Source: RH-AL1 sp964244495
GTDB taxonomy: Bacteria; Pseudomonadota; Alphaproteobacteria; Rhizobiales; Beijerinckiaceae
DNA: 64,000 nt
Direction: 5' to 3'
NCBI GenBank assembly: GCA_964244495.1
Contig: CAXTIU010000004.1
Coordinates: 197,902-261,901, forward strand
A program made the translations under genes and the position numbers. The notes beneath the pieces are model-generated. The model was not told the DNA's origin and ran no database searches. It was given only the letters and a program-made list of their open reading frames with translations. Positions 1 to 8,739 of the stretch are shown piece by piece. Position 1 is the stretch's first letter. Every line of letters starts with the position of its first letter.

Positions 1-462
1 GCTCGCGCTCGGCTCCGACCGCACGCCGCAACTCATCCATATGCAGATGGCGGGTGGTGGCCACCGTATCGTGTACGGCGCCTTCGTCGAAGCCGTCGCG
101 GAGAGCGCGACGTTGCGGTCCGTCCTGCTGCTGTTCGCGCAGGTCCTCAACGTGCAGTCGAGCTACACGTCCTTGGCCAACGCGGTCCACCCCGTCGACG
201 AGCGGCTCGCCCGATGGTTGCTGATGTGCCACGATCGGTTTAGCGTCGACGACCTGCCGCTCACCCACGGGTTCATGTTGACCATGCTTTCCGTGTGGCG
301 GCCGAGCGTGACCACCGCGACCACGTGCTTGCCGGCAACGGCTTCTTCGGCGCCGATCGCGGCTTCGTCACCGTTCGCAACAGGACTGCCCTGGAGGAGT
401 GCGCCGGCGACGCCTACTGGCGGCCGGAAGCCGAGTACCGGCGCCTGCTCGACCCGCGATGA
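1..462 (+). pseudogene. Crp/Fnr-family transcriptional regulator, 5'-truncated by window edge and frameshifted
   Basis: The visible part reads as the end of the cyclic-nucleotide-like domain followed by the helix-turn-helix of a Crp/Fnr regulator. The segment ERLARWLLMCHDR, then DDLPLTHGFMLTML, is the hallmark of the rhizobial family members. The reading frame shifts by one base between about 311 and 322. After that point the family C-terminus (HVLAGNGFFGADRGFVTVRN, ending EYRRLLDPR) continues in the next frame to a TGA at 460-462. In the original frame translation runs on into unrelated sequence to 535. The break falls inside the recognition region, so an unrepaired product could not bind DNA normally. 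It may be true decay or one missing base in the assembly. The family call is firm; the regulated process cannot be told. Confidence 0.75.
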
Positions 463-684
463 ACGCGGCCAATCGCGGGTCGCTGTCGACCCTATTTCCA
501 GGGAGGGAGCCTGCGGGGCTCGTCAGCCGCCGTGATGATCTGACGCTGATATGCCGGACCTTTTTAAGGGGAAGGAAAGGCTTGAGGCCCTATCTCAAAG
601 GGATCGACGAAGGTCGCCGCCGGCACGGCCTGTGAACCGCGCGCGAGCGCTTGGTGCCGACGTCCGCGTTGATGGAACCGCCGA

Positions 685-1878
685 GTGGACAAGACCGAAG
701 CACACGACACCGCCGCCCGCATCGAACTCCTCGAGGTACGACGCCTCGAGAAGATGGCGCGATCCGCCCATGCCTTCGTCAGGGGCAATACGGCCCAGCA
801 CTACGAGTGGCTTTCCGAGATCGACTGCGGGCTCCCCGACGGGCCGCCCGTGTGGATCTGCGGCGATTGCCACGCCGGCAATCTCGGACCGATCGCCGAT
901 AGTGATGGCAAGGTCGACATCCAGGTCCGCGACCTCGATCAGACGGTGATCGGCAACCCGTCCCACGATCTCGTCAGGCTGGCGCTGTCGCTGGCCAGCG
1001 CGGCCAGGGGCTCGGACCTGCCCGGCGTCACGACCGCGCGCATGCTGGAGGAGATGATCGAGGGCTACGAAGCCGGCCTCCTCGCACCCGAGGACGAGGG
1101 CGCGGTCGCCGAGCCGCAACTGGTCGCGACCGTTCGCAAGCGGGCGCTCGGTCGGGAATGGCGGCACCTCGCCCGTGAGCGTCTCGCCGATGTCCGCCCC
1201 TCGATCCCGATCGGCAAGACGTTCTGGCGTCTGAACGACGAGGAGAAGTGGAGCGTCGGCGTCCTCCTCGACTCCACCGTCGTGAAGAGCCTGGTGCTGA
1301 CCCTCAACAAGCGTTCGGACAAGGCGAAGGTCGAGTTGCTCGATTCAGCCTATTGGATGAAAGGTTGCTCCTCGCTCGGCAAGCTCCGTTACGCGGCCCT
1401 CGTCCACCTGACTGGCGAGCGGAAGGACAAGCTGTCGCTGATCGACATCAAGGAGGCCGTGCCCTCCGTCGCGCCGTCGACCGATGTCGCGGCGATGCCG
1501 TCCCACCACGCCGAGCGCGTCGTGGCTGGTGCCAGGGCGATGTCGCCCAACCTCGGCGATCGGATGGCGGCGGCGGAGCTGAACGGACGTCCGGTCGTCG
1601 TGCGCGAACTGCTGCCGGAGGACTTGAAGCTTGAGATCGAGCAGTTCTCGCGCCGTGAGGCGCTGGGTGCGGCCCGCTACCTGGCCTTCGTGGTCGGCCG
1701 GGCGCATGGACGCCAGATGACCCACGACGTGCGCCTCGCCTGGCGGCATGACCTTCAGGAGAGGCCGTCGGATCTCGACGCGCCCTCCTGGCTATGGCGC
1801 GCGGTGGTCGGCCTCATCGTGAAGCACGAGGAAGCCTATCTCGAACACTGCCGCCGCTACGCCCTGATGACGGCCTGA
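685..1878 (+). CDS. DUF2252 family protein
   Basis: A 397-residue protein of the DUF2252 family, which has a kinase-like (aminoglycoside phosphotransferase-like) fold and no settled function. Visible motifs are CGDCHAGNLG near residue 60, VRDLDQTVIGNPSHDLVRLALS near 85, and a C-terminal WRAVVGLIVKHEEAYLEHC. The HxGN and D-x-D features resemble the catalytic loop of small-molecule kinases, so an ATP-dependent activity is possible but inferred. The GTG start is the only usable one, because an in-frame TGA lies five codons upstream (670). The gene stands alone between the broken Crp/Fnr gene and the convergent glucan gene. Confidence 0.8.
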   Translation: MDKTEAHDTAARIELLEVRRLEKMARSAHAFVRGNTAQHYEWLSEIDCGLPDGPPVWICGDCHAGNLGPIADSDGKVDIQVRDLDQTVIGNPSHDLVRLALSLASAARGSDLPGVTTARMLEEMIEGYEAGLLAPEDEGAVAEPQLVATVRKRALGREWRHLARERLADVRPSIPIGKTFWRLNDEEKWSVGVLLDSTVVKSLVLTLNKRSDKAKVELLDSAYWMKGCSSLGKLRYAALVHLTGERKDKLSLIDIKEAVPSVAPSTDVAAMPSHHAERVVAGARAMSPNLGDRMAAAELNGRPVVVRELLPEDLKLEIEQFSRREALGAARYLAFVVGRAHGRQMTHDVRLAWRHDLQERPSDLDAPSWLWRAVVGLIVKHEEAYLEHCRRYALMTA

Positions 1879-1945
1879 ACGGATGCGTTCTGGCTGACGG
1901 TGGCGGTTTTCGGGCACGCCGGATGCGGCGAAGCCGGTCGCAACG

Positions 1946-3550
1946 TCAACGCACCGGGCTCTCGAACGGGAGGTACCGGTACACCCAGGTTTCCGTGAGC
2001 GGACGACCGCCGTGGCGCAGGAAGCAGCGCAGCTCGACCGGCTCCTGGCCTTGCGCGTCGAGGTCGAACTGGGTGCGCCAGAGCGTGCGATCCCCGTCGG
2101 GCGACAGTTCCGTGTCCCCGTTCAGGAACGTGCCGCGCGACGCGCTCAGGACGGCCTCCGGCTCCTCGCCGGTGTCGAGCAGGGCGAGGTTGGCGCCCTT
2201 GAACTCGATCATGAATTTGCGCAGCGCCTTGGAGCGCGGTGCGCCTTGCACGGCGCCGGCGCCCAGATGCGTGGCGACGCACAGCGCCAAACCTTCGGGG
2301 AAGGGGTCCGTGTCGCGCCACAGCAGGTTGTAGTCGTACGACAGCACTTGGCCGGCCCGCGTCGGCTCCGCCGGCACCCACATCGCGATGACGTTGTCGT
2401 AGATCTCGTTGTCGGTCGGGATCTCGACCAGCTGCACGGACCCTTTGCCCCAGTCGCCCCTGGTCTCCACCCAGCCGCACGGCCGCCGATCGTAGAAGAC
2501 GGCGTCGAGGTAGTGGTCGTAGGTCTTATCGCGCTGCATCAGGCCGAAGCCGCGCGGGTTCTCGTCGAGGAAGGCGGAGATGTTCAGCGTCGCCGGATCG
2601 TTGAGCGGGCGCCAAAGGTGTTCGCCCTTGCCGTTCCACATCGCGAGCCCGTCGGAGTCGTGGATCTCCGGCCGCCAATCGGTGGCGGCGCCTTTGACGG
2701 TCTCCGAGTACCAGAACATCGAGGTGAGGGGCGCGATGCCGAGACGCTCGATGGGGCGGCGCAGGTGCAGTTCGCAGGAAACATCCATCGTCGTCGCGCG
2801 GCCGCGACGCATGATGAAGCGATAGGCGCCGGCCACGCTCGGCCCGTCCAGCAGGGCATAGACCGTGACGGGATCGTCGTCGATGTCGCCCTCGCCGATC
2901 CAGAAATGGGTGAAGTCCGGAAATTCCTCCGGGTTCGAGACGCCGGTGTTCTCCGCCAGCCCGCGCGCCGACAGCCCGAACTGGTTGGCTTCTCCCACGC
3001 CTCGGAAGTACGAGGCGCCGACGAAGCGCGCCCAGCCCTCGTGCTCGCGTAAGCCCGGCTTGTCGGACGCCTGACGGACCTCGAAGCCGGCGAAAGGAGG
3101 TGGCGACGTCGGCAGTTTCGACAGCGGGCCGCCGGCCGGCGCGTTGAAATACTCGGGGCGAAACAAGATCTCGCGCGCTTGACCGTCGTCGAGGGCGTGG
3201 AGGCGAACCGATTTCTGGAACAGTTCGCCCACCGTGAGAAAGGTGACGGGATAGGGACCCTCCTCGTCGGTGCCAAACAGCGCGTAGGCGCGGTTAGGCT
3301 CAATGGTGCGTTCCACGTCGTAGTCCATCGTCCTGACGATGGTGGGATCGGGCGCGGGCGGCGCGACGTAAGCCTTGGCCGCCAAGTCCCTGGCCATCGC
3401 CTTCAGGGCGTCGAAGCCGAACGGCTTCGCCGGTCCGAAGCTGATCTTCGAGGCTGCGGCGTCCTGGTCCTGCGCGAAGGTTTCCCGGTCGGTCATGGCA
3501 AGGAGTTGGACGGCGGCGCTGATTTTAACGAAACTGCGTCTTGTGAGCAT
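1946..3550 (-). CDS. Periplasmic glucan biosynthesis protein, OpgG/OpgD (MdoG/MdoD) family
   Basis: A 534-residue member of the OpgG/OpgD family, which helps build or modify osmoregulated periplasmic glucans. The start MLTRRSFVKISAAVQLL is a twin-arginine (Tat) signal, as in OpgD proteins, so the mature protein is exported folded to the periplasm. The whole family length is covered, including the central FRGVGEANQFGLSARGLA region and the C-terminal beta-sandwich. The usual partner, a membrane glucosyltransferase (opgH), is not next door. Known biology of the family supports a role in osmotic adaptation and envelope properties. The choice between OpgG and OpgD is uncertain; the Tat signal favours OpgD. 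Confidence 0.88.
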   Translation of the reverse strand: MLTRRSFVKISAAVQLLAMTDRETFAQDQDAAASKISFGPAKPFGFDALKAMARDLAAKAYVAPPAPDPTIVRTMDYDVERTIEPNRAYALFGTDEEGPYPVTFLTVGELFQKSVRLHALDDGQAREILFRPEYFNAPAGGPLSKLPTSPPPFAGFEVRQASDKPGLREHEGWARFVGASYFRGVGEANQFGLSARGLAENTGVSNPEEFPDFTHFWIGEGDIDDDPVTVYALLDGPSVAGAYRFIMRRGRATTMDVSCELHLRRPIERLGIAPLTSMFWYSETVKGAATDWRPEIHDSDGLAMWNGKGEHLWRPLNDPATLNISAFLDENPRGFGLMQRDKTYDHYLDAVFYDRRPCGWVETRGDWGKGSVQLVEIPTDNEIYDNVIAMWVPAEPTRAGQVLSYDYNLLWRDTDPFPEGLALCVATHLGAGAVQGAPRSKALRKFMIEFKGANLALLDTGEEPEAVLSASRGTFLNGDTELSPDGDRTLWRTQFDLDAQGQEPVELRCFLRHGGRPLTETWVYRYLPFESPVR

Positions 3551-3642
3551 GAACCCCGCCGAACGAACCAGGATGGCGCCGGACCCTAGAAGGCGGGTGC
3601 GATTCGCGGAAGCGTTCCGTTCGTCCGGCTGCCCATCTTCTC

Positions 3643-4209
3643 ATGGGCTCCGCGACGCCCGCGCGTGCGCCGATGGCTGAGCCCGCGCCCTCGAGCGTGC
3701 TGGTGGTGGGCGGCGCGCGGTCCGGCAAGAGCGCCCACGCGCAGGCGCGGGCCGAGGCCACAGAGCTCGACCGCCTGTTCGTGGCGACCGCCCACGCCTA
3801 CGACGCCGAGATGGTGGAGCGGATCGCGCGTCACGTCGCCGCCCGCGACGCGGCGTGGCGGACGATCGAGGCTCCCTACGACCTGGCCGGCGTGCTGGCC
3901 GACCACGCCGCGCCGACCCGCGTGCTGCTGGTGGACTGCCTGACCCTGTGGCTCAGCAACCTCATGCTGCGCGGCGACGACGTCGAGGCGGCGAGCGAGG
4001 CGCTCGCCGCGCTCGTGCCGCGCCTGCCCGGCGCGAGCGTCCTCGTGTCCAACGAGGTGGGCTGGGGCATCGTGCCGGAGAACGCCCTGGCCCGCCGCTT
4101 CCGCGACGCGCAGGGCCGGCTCAACCAGCGCATCGCCGCTGTCTGCGGAACCGTCGTGCTGGTGGCGGCGGGCTTGCCGCTGGTCATGAAGGCGCCCGCG
4201 CCGACTTGA
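3643..4209 (+). CDS. cobU: Bifunctional adenosylcobinamide kinase / adenosylcobinamide-phosphate guanylyltransferase
   Basis: The product phosphorylates adenosylcobinamide and then transfers GMP to it, a late step in cobalamin nucleotide-loop assembly. The P-loop GGARSGKSAHAQ lies near residue 24. The family signature NEVGWGIVPENALARRFRD is near residue 137, and DCLTLWLSNLM lies between them. The start could also be the ATG at 3673, which gives 178 residues and places the P-loop close to the N-terminus as is usual; neither ATG has a clear ribosome binding site. The gene is also called cobP in alphaproteobacteria. It converges with nadC, leaving only four bases between the stops. bluB for the lower ligand lies 27 kb away at 30599. 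No cobalamin riboswitch was recognised upstream. Confidence 0.92.
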   Translation: MGSATPARAPMAEPAPSSVLVVGGARSGKSAHAQARAEATELDRLFVATAHAYDAEMVERIARHVAARDAAWRTIEAPYDLAGVLADHAAPTRVLLVDCLTLWLSNLMLRGDDVEAASEALAALVPRLPGASVLVSNEVGWGIVPENALARRFRDAQGRLNQRIAAVCGTVVLVAAGLPLVMKAPAPT

Positions 4210-4213
4210 CCGT

Positions 4214-5068
4214 TCAGCCCGGCTCGAAATCCAGGCCGAGGTCCAGCACCGGCGCGCTATGGGTGATCCAGCCGACCGAGATGAGGTCGACGCCGGTGGC
4301 GGCGATGGCCGGCGCCGTCTCGGGCGTCACCCGGCCTGACGCCTCGGTGATCGCGCGGCCAGCCACCATCGCCACCGCCTCCCGCAGCATCGGCGGCGCC
4401 ATGTTGTCGAGCAGCACGGCATCCACGCCGACCGCGAGCGCTTCTTCGAGCTGCGTCAGCGTGTCGACTTCCACCTCGATCTTGACGAGATGGCCGACGC
4501 CGGCCTTGGCCCGCTCGATCGCGGGGCGTATGCCGCCGGCGATCGCGACATGGTTGTCCTTGATCAGCACGGCGTCGTCGAGGCCGAAGCGGTGGTTGCC
4601 GCCGCCGCCGACGCGCACGGCGTGTTTCTCGACCGCGCGCAGGCCCGGCGTCGTCTTGCGCGTGTCGACGACCTGCGCCTTGTGCGGGCGCACGGAGGCG
4701 ACGATCGAGGCGGTCACCGACGCGATGCCGCTGAGGCGGCAGAGGAAGTTGAGGGCGGTCCGTTCCGCCGTGAGCAGGCCGCGCGCGGGACCTTCCAACG
4801 CGCCGACCACCGTGCCGGGCGCGACCGCGCCACCGTCCGGCGTCTCGACCCGCAGCACGATGCGCGGGTCGACCAAGGCGAAGGCGATCCGCGCGAGGTC
4901 GAGCCCGGCGACGACGCCGGTCTGCCGCGAGCGGATCGTCATGCGGGCCCGCGCGTCGGCCGGCACGATCGCGTCGGTCGTCAGGTCGCCGGCCCGGCCG
5001 AGGTCCTCCAGCAGGGCGGTCCGGACGAGCGGCTCGATCATGACGTCCGGCAGGGAAGGGATCAACAT
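4214..5068 (-). CDS. nadC: Nicotinate-nucleotide pyrophosphorylase (quinolinate phosphoribosyltransferase)
   Basis: NadC converts quinolinate and PRPP into nicotinate mononucleotide, the last dedicated step of de novo NAD synthesis. The 284-residue protein carries the family motifs RTALNFLCRLSGIAS, DTRKTTPGLR with the conserved K-T-T-P-G, and KDNHV. It is the last gene of a leftward nadA-nadB-nadC operon: its start lies five bases past the nadB stop. It is presumably repressed with the operon by NadQ through the site in front of nadA. Confidence 0.95.
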   Translation of the reverse strand: MLIPSLPDVMIEPLVRTALLEDLGRAGDLTTDAIVPADARARMTIRSRQTGVVAGLDLARIAFALVDPRIVLRVETPDGGAVAPGTVVGALEGPARGLLTAERTALNFLCRLSGIASVTASIVASVRPHKAQVVDTRKTTPGLRAVEKHAVRVGGGGNHRFGLDDAVLIKDNHVAIAGGIRPAIERAKAGVGHLVKIEVEVDTLTQLEEALAVGVDAVLLDNMAPPMLREAVAMVAGRAITEASGRVTPETAPAIAATGVDLISVGWITHSAPVLDLGLDFEPG

Positions 5069-5072
5069 GGCG

Positions 5073-6653
5073 TCAGGCCGGAACGACGGTCAGGGCGCGC
5101 TTGACAGCCGGGGGTGCGGCCGACGGTCCTTCAGCCAAGGCGCGGTCGGCCCTGCGCAAGGCCTCGGCCATCGTCAGGGAACGCGATATTGCCTGTCGGG
5201 GATCGGCGTCCGGCCAGTCCGTACGCGAATGGCCGCCACGGCTCTCGCGTCGGGCGAGCGCGGCCACCGCGATCATCAGGGCAACCAGGGCCGGATCGCT
5301 CCCCGCGTCCCCGCCGGGGGCGAGCGGAAGCAGGGCGTCGATGCCCCTGAGAAGCGTCCCGCGATCACGCAGGACGCCGACGGCGGCCGATACGGTGGCC
5401 CGCAGCGACGCCGCCACCGGCCTCGGCGGCAGGGCGCAAGGCAGGGGCGCGACGGCGCGAGCGGGCGTCGCGACCACCGAGGCGGCCACCGCCCGCGCGC
5501 AGACCATGGCTTCCAGCAGCGAGTTGCTGGCAAGCCGATTGGCCCCATGCAGTCCCGTGCGAGCGACCTCGCCGCAAGCCCACAGCCCTTCGACGCTGCT
5601 GCGCCCGCCTGAATCCACCGCGATGCCGCCCATATGGTAGTGCTCGACGGCACGCACCGGGATCGGCTCGCGGTCGGGGTCGATGCCGTGGGCGTGGCAG
5701 GCGGCGGCGATGGTCGGGAAACGCGTCGCGAAGCCGGCCGGGATCAGGCCGCGCGTTTCGAGGTAAACCTGATGGCCCGCCCGGTGCTCCGCCCAGATCG
5801 CGCGGGCGACCACGTCGCGGGGCGCGAGTTCCCGACCCGGCACTTCGCGCATGAAGCGGTGTCCGGTCTCGTCGACGAGGTGGGCGCCCTCGCCGCGCAC
5901 CGCCTCGCTGACGAGCGCCACCGGCGTGCCGGGCGCGTCGAGGGCGGTCGGATGGAACTGCACGAACTCGAGGTCGCTCAGCTCCGCCCCGGCCCGCGCG
6001 GCGAGGGCGAGGCCCATGCCGAAGCAGCCGGTCGGGTTGGTGCTCTGCGTGAACAGGCCGCCGATGCCGCCGGTGGCGAGCACGACGCGGCTCGTCGGCA
6101 GCATGACCGCTTCGTCGTCACGCGCGGCCAGCACGCCGACGACGCACCCATCGTTCGTCAGGAGGCGCCGTGCCTCGATGCCTTCCAGCACGGTGATCGA
6201 AGGGCAGGCGCGGACCGCCACGACGACGGCGCGCATGATCTCGCGGCCGGTGGCGTCGCCCTCAGCGTGGACGATCCGCCGGCGGCCGTGCGCCGCCTCG
6301 AGGCCGAGCTTGAGCGCGCCGGCGGCGTCGCGGTCGAAACGCGCCCCGAGCGCGACCAGCCCGGCGATGGCCTCGCGCGCCTCGCCGAGGATGCGGGCGG
6401 TGGCATCAGCGTCGCAGAGCCCGTCGCCGGCCGCCAGCGTGTCGGCGACGTGGAGCGCCGCGCCGTCGTCCGGGCCGACGCTCGCCGCCACGCCGCCCTG
6501 CGCCCAGGCGCTCGACGCCTCGAAGCCGAGCGGGGCCGGCGAGAGAACGACCACGGGGTTCGGGGCCATGTGGAGCGCGGTCATCAGGCCGGCGAGGCCG
6601 GCGCCGACGATCACGGGGACGTTCGGGTGAGCCATGGTCTGCAAGCCTGCCAT
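5073..6653 (-). CDS. nadB: L-aspartate oxidase
   Basis: This FAD enzyme oxidises L-aspartate to iminoaspartate, the substrate NadA needs. The N-terminal FAD-binding fold is seen as VGAGLAGLMTALHM, followed by SSAWAQGGVAAS. HYHMGGI and GANRLASNSLLEA are the family active-site and FAD-contact motifs in the C-terminal half. The ATG at 6653 overlaps the nadA stop in a TGATG arrangement, indicating translational coupling. The next ATG (6635, MAHPNVP) is an equally good start. Length, 526 residues, is normal for the family. Confidence 0.94.
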   Translation of the reverse strand: MAGLQTMAHPNVPVIVGAGLAGLMTALHMAPNPVVVLSPAPLGFEASSAWAQGGVAASVGPDDGAALHVADTLAAGDGLCDADATARILGEAREAIAGLVALGARFDRDAAGALKLGLEAAHGRRRIVHAEGDATGREIMRAVVVAVRACPSITVLEGIEARRLLTNDGCVVGVLAARDDEAVMLPTSRVVLATGGIGGLFTQSTNPTGCFGMGLALAARAGAELSDLEFVQFHPTALDAPGTPVALVSEAVRGEGAHLVDETGHRFMREVPGRELAPRDVVARAIWAEHRAGHQVYLETRGLIPAGFATRFPTIAAACHAHGIDPDREPIPVRAVEHYHMGGIAVDSGGRSSVEGLWACGEVARTGLHGANRLASNSLLEAMVCARAVAASVVATPARAVAPLPCALPPRPVAASLRATVSAAVGVLRDRGTLLRGIDALLPLAPGGDAGSDPALVALMIAVAALARRESRGGHSRTDWPDADPRQAISRSLTMAEALRRADRALAEGPSAAPPAVKRALTVVPA

Positions 6654-7645
6654 CACCTCACCGCCAGCATGCGTTCGACGGCAAGCCTGGCCCGACCGGC
6701 GACGGCGTCGTCGATGGTGACGGCCGTCGTCAGCGTCTCCAGCGAGCGCCGGAGATTGCCCAGCGTGATGCGCTTCATGTGCGGACACATGTTGCAGGGC
6801 CGCACGAACTCGATATCCGGGTAGTGCACGGCGACGTTGTCGGACATCGAGCACTCGGTCAGCAGCATCACCTTGGGCGGCCGCTGCTTGGCGACGTAGT
6901 CGATCATGCCCGCCGTCGAGCCGGCGTAGTCCGCCTCGTCGCAGACGGCGGGCGGGCACTCCGGGTGGGCGAGCACGACCACGCCGGGGTTCGCCTCGCG
7001 GAACTCGGCGACGTCCGCCGTCGTGAACCGCTCGTGCACCTCGCAGTGGCCGGCCCAGGTGATCATCCGGACACCGGTCTGCTTGCCGATGTTCTGCGCG
7101 AGGTACTCATCGGGGATCATGATCACTTCGGGGACGCCGAGCGACTCGACCACCTTCAAGGCGTTGCCCGAGGTGCAGCAAATGTCGCTTTCGGCCTTCA
7201 CGGCGGCGGAGGTGTTGACGTAGGTGACGACCGGAACGCCGGGATGCCTCGCCTTCAAAGCGCGCACGTCGGCCGCCGTGATCGAGTCGGCGAGCGAACA
7301 ACCGGCCGACGTGTCCGAGATCAGCACGGTGCGGTGCGGGTTCAGCAGCTTGGCCGTCTCGGCCATGAAGTGCACGCCAGCGAGAAGGATCACGTCGGCC
7401 TCGCTTTCCTGCGCCATGCGGGCGAGGGCGAGGCTGTCGCCGACGAGGTCGGACACGCAGTGGAAGATCTCGGGCGTTTGATAATTATGGGCGAGAATGA
7501 CGGCCTTGCGCTGGCGCTTCAGGCTCAGGATCGCGTCGATGTCGGCGGCGTAGGCCGCCCACTCGAAAGGAGGGATGAAGCGGCTGACCCGATCGTAGAG
7601 ACCGGCCGTGCGCGCGATGGCGCCGGACGCGTTCGCGATCTGCAT
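6653..7645 (-). CDS. nadA: Quinolinate synthase
   Basis: NadA condenses iminoaspartate with dihydroxyacetone phosphate to give quinolinate, using a 4Fe-4S cluster. The 330-residue protein shows AHNYQTPEIFHCVSDLVGDS near residue 52, SDTSAGCSLAD, AESDICCTSGNA and the C-terminal CNMCPHMKRITL, which together supply the cluster cysteines and substrate contacts. It is the first gene of the nadABC operon. A near-perfect inverted repeat lies six bases upstream of its ATG and is a good candidate for NadQ control. Confidence 0.95.
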   Translation of the reverse strand: MQIANASGAIARTAGLYDRVSRFIPPFEWAAYAADIDAILSLKRQRKAVILAHNYQTPEIFHCVSDLVGDSLALARMAQESEADVILLAGVHFMAETAKLLNPHRTVLISDTSAGCSLADSITAADVRALKARHPGVPVVTYVNTSAAVKAESDICCTSGNALKVVESLGVPEVIMIPDEYLAQNIGKQTGVRMITWAGHCEVHERFTTADVAEFREANPGVVVLAHPECPPAVCDEADYAGSTAGMIDYVAKQRPPKVMLLTECSMSDNVAVHYPDIEFVRPCNMCPHMKRITLGNLRRSLETLTTAVTIDDAVAGRARLAVERMLAVR

Positions 7646-7650
7646 TTCTT

Positions 7651-7667
7651 ATACTCCGATCGAGCAT
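7651..7667. promoter_or_regulatory. Candidate NadQ operator in front of nadABC
   Basis: The inverted repeat ATACTC-CGATC-GAGCAT has one mismatch between its arms and sits immediately upstream of the nadA start. NadQ is the known repressor of de novo NAD genes in many alphaproteobacteria, and a nadQ gene is the next gene upstream. Position, symmetry and neighbour agree. The assignment as a NadQ site is inference, since the exact consensus could not be checked here. Confidence 0.55.
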
Positions 7668-7744
7668 TTCCCGAACACATCTGGCCGCGCGGACGCCCGG
7701 CGTCAAGCCCCTGTCGTGAAAACGTAATCCTCCGTTCGGATCGT

Positions 7745-8689
7745 TCAGGCGCCGGCGAGCGGAAGCTTGGTCCCGGCGATGGCGCGTTCATCGAGGATGT
7801 CGCGTCGGAAACGGACCAGCCGCGCCGGACGGCCGCCGGTGTCGGTCGCTACGGCGCCGGTGTCCTCGACGAGCCGCTGCTGCTCGATCAGCCGGCGGAA
7901 ATTCTGCTTGTGGAGCAGCCGTCCGGCGAGCGCCTCGACGGTGCGTTGCAGCTGCAGCAATGTGAACGTCGGCGGCATCAGCTCGAACACCACGGGACGG
8001 TATTTGATCTTGGCGCGCAGCCGCGCGATGCCGGTGGCGAGGATGCGGCGGTGGTCGCCGGTCATGCGCCGGCCTTCCATGGTCCGCTGCTGGGGCGGCC
8101 CGTCGCAGCTTATCCCGGCCTCGGGAAGCAGCCCGGCCTCGAACAACAGCTCGTAGCGCTGCAGGACGAGCTCCTCGTTCCAGGCGTGGGGCGGGAACCC
8201 GAAGGCGATGGAGCAGCGCTGCTCGCGCGCTCGCGCCGCCGCCGGCGCCGCGGCCGCCCATGCGCTCAACGCCGCCTCCATCCAGCCGTGATCGGTGCCG
8301 CGTCCCGCACGCCGGTCCTCCCACGGGAAGAACTCGTACCAGTCGAGCCAAGCGGAGGACGGATCGTCGACCCCGGCGCGTTCGCGGGTCAGGCCGAGGT
8401 AGCTGATCGACACCATGCGCTGGTCGACGTCGACGCCGCGGTCGCGGTCGGCGAAGGTGTAGAGTTGCTCGACGTAGCCGATGGGATGATGGGTCTGCTG
8501 TTCGACCCATCCGCGCAGGCTCGACTGCAGGGATCGGTGGGCCAGCTCGAAGGGACCCGAGGGCAGCGAACGTCCGCCGCCGATCGTCAGGACGCGCGGC
8601 TGCTCGTCGCTGACGGCGACGAGGACGGCGATGAGGTTGACCGCGAGCGCTTCCGCGCCCGCCAGGGCGCCGGCGGCTTCTGTGGACAT
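7745..8689 (-). CDS. nadQ: NadQ-type transcriptional repressor of NAD biosynthesis (Nudix-like domain plus winged helix)
   Basis: A 314-residue protein resembling the NadQ/NrtR group, in which a Nudix-like domain that senses an NAD-related ligand is joined to a C-terminal winged helix. The N-terminal part (VNLIAVLVAVSDEQPRVLTI, then HHPIGYVEQLYTFAD and SISYLGL) matches the ADP-ribose-binding half. The C-terminal part (FELMPPTFTLLQLQRTVEAL, then LLHKQNFRRLIEQQRLVEDTG) matches the DNA-binding half. The start at 8689 was chosen because the conserved domain begins soon after it; the frame is open further upstream to 8815. It lies just upstream of nadABC on the same strand, the usual place for this repressor. 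Confidence 0.85.
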   Translation of the reverse strand: MSTEAAGALAGAEALAVNLIAVLVAVSDEQPRVLTIGGGRSLPSGPFELAHRSLQSSLRGWVEQQTHHPIGYVEQLYTFADRDRGVDVDQRMVSISYLGLTRERAGVDDPSSAWLDWYEFFPWEDRRAGRGTDHGWMEAALSAWAAAAPAAARAREQRCSIAFGFPPHAWNEELVLQRYELLFEAGLLPEAGISCDGPPQQRTMEGRRMTGDHRRILATGIARLRAKIKYRPVVFELMPPTFTLLQLQRTVEALAGRLLHKQNFRRLIEQQRLVEDTGAVATDTGGRPARLVRFRRDILDERAIAGTKLPLAGA

Positions 8690-8739
8690 GGCCGCAGAGA
8701 TGACGATGCCGCCCCGTCGGTCAAGCGGGGGTCGCGCCC

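Noticed and set aside
3551..3642. Possible cobalamin riboswitch before cobU
   Set aside because: The gap is only about 90 bases and no B12-box-like sequence or the needed multi-stem fold was seen; bluB has none either.
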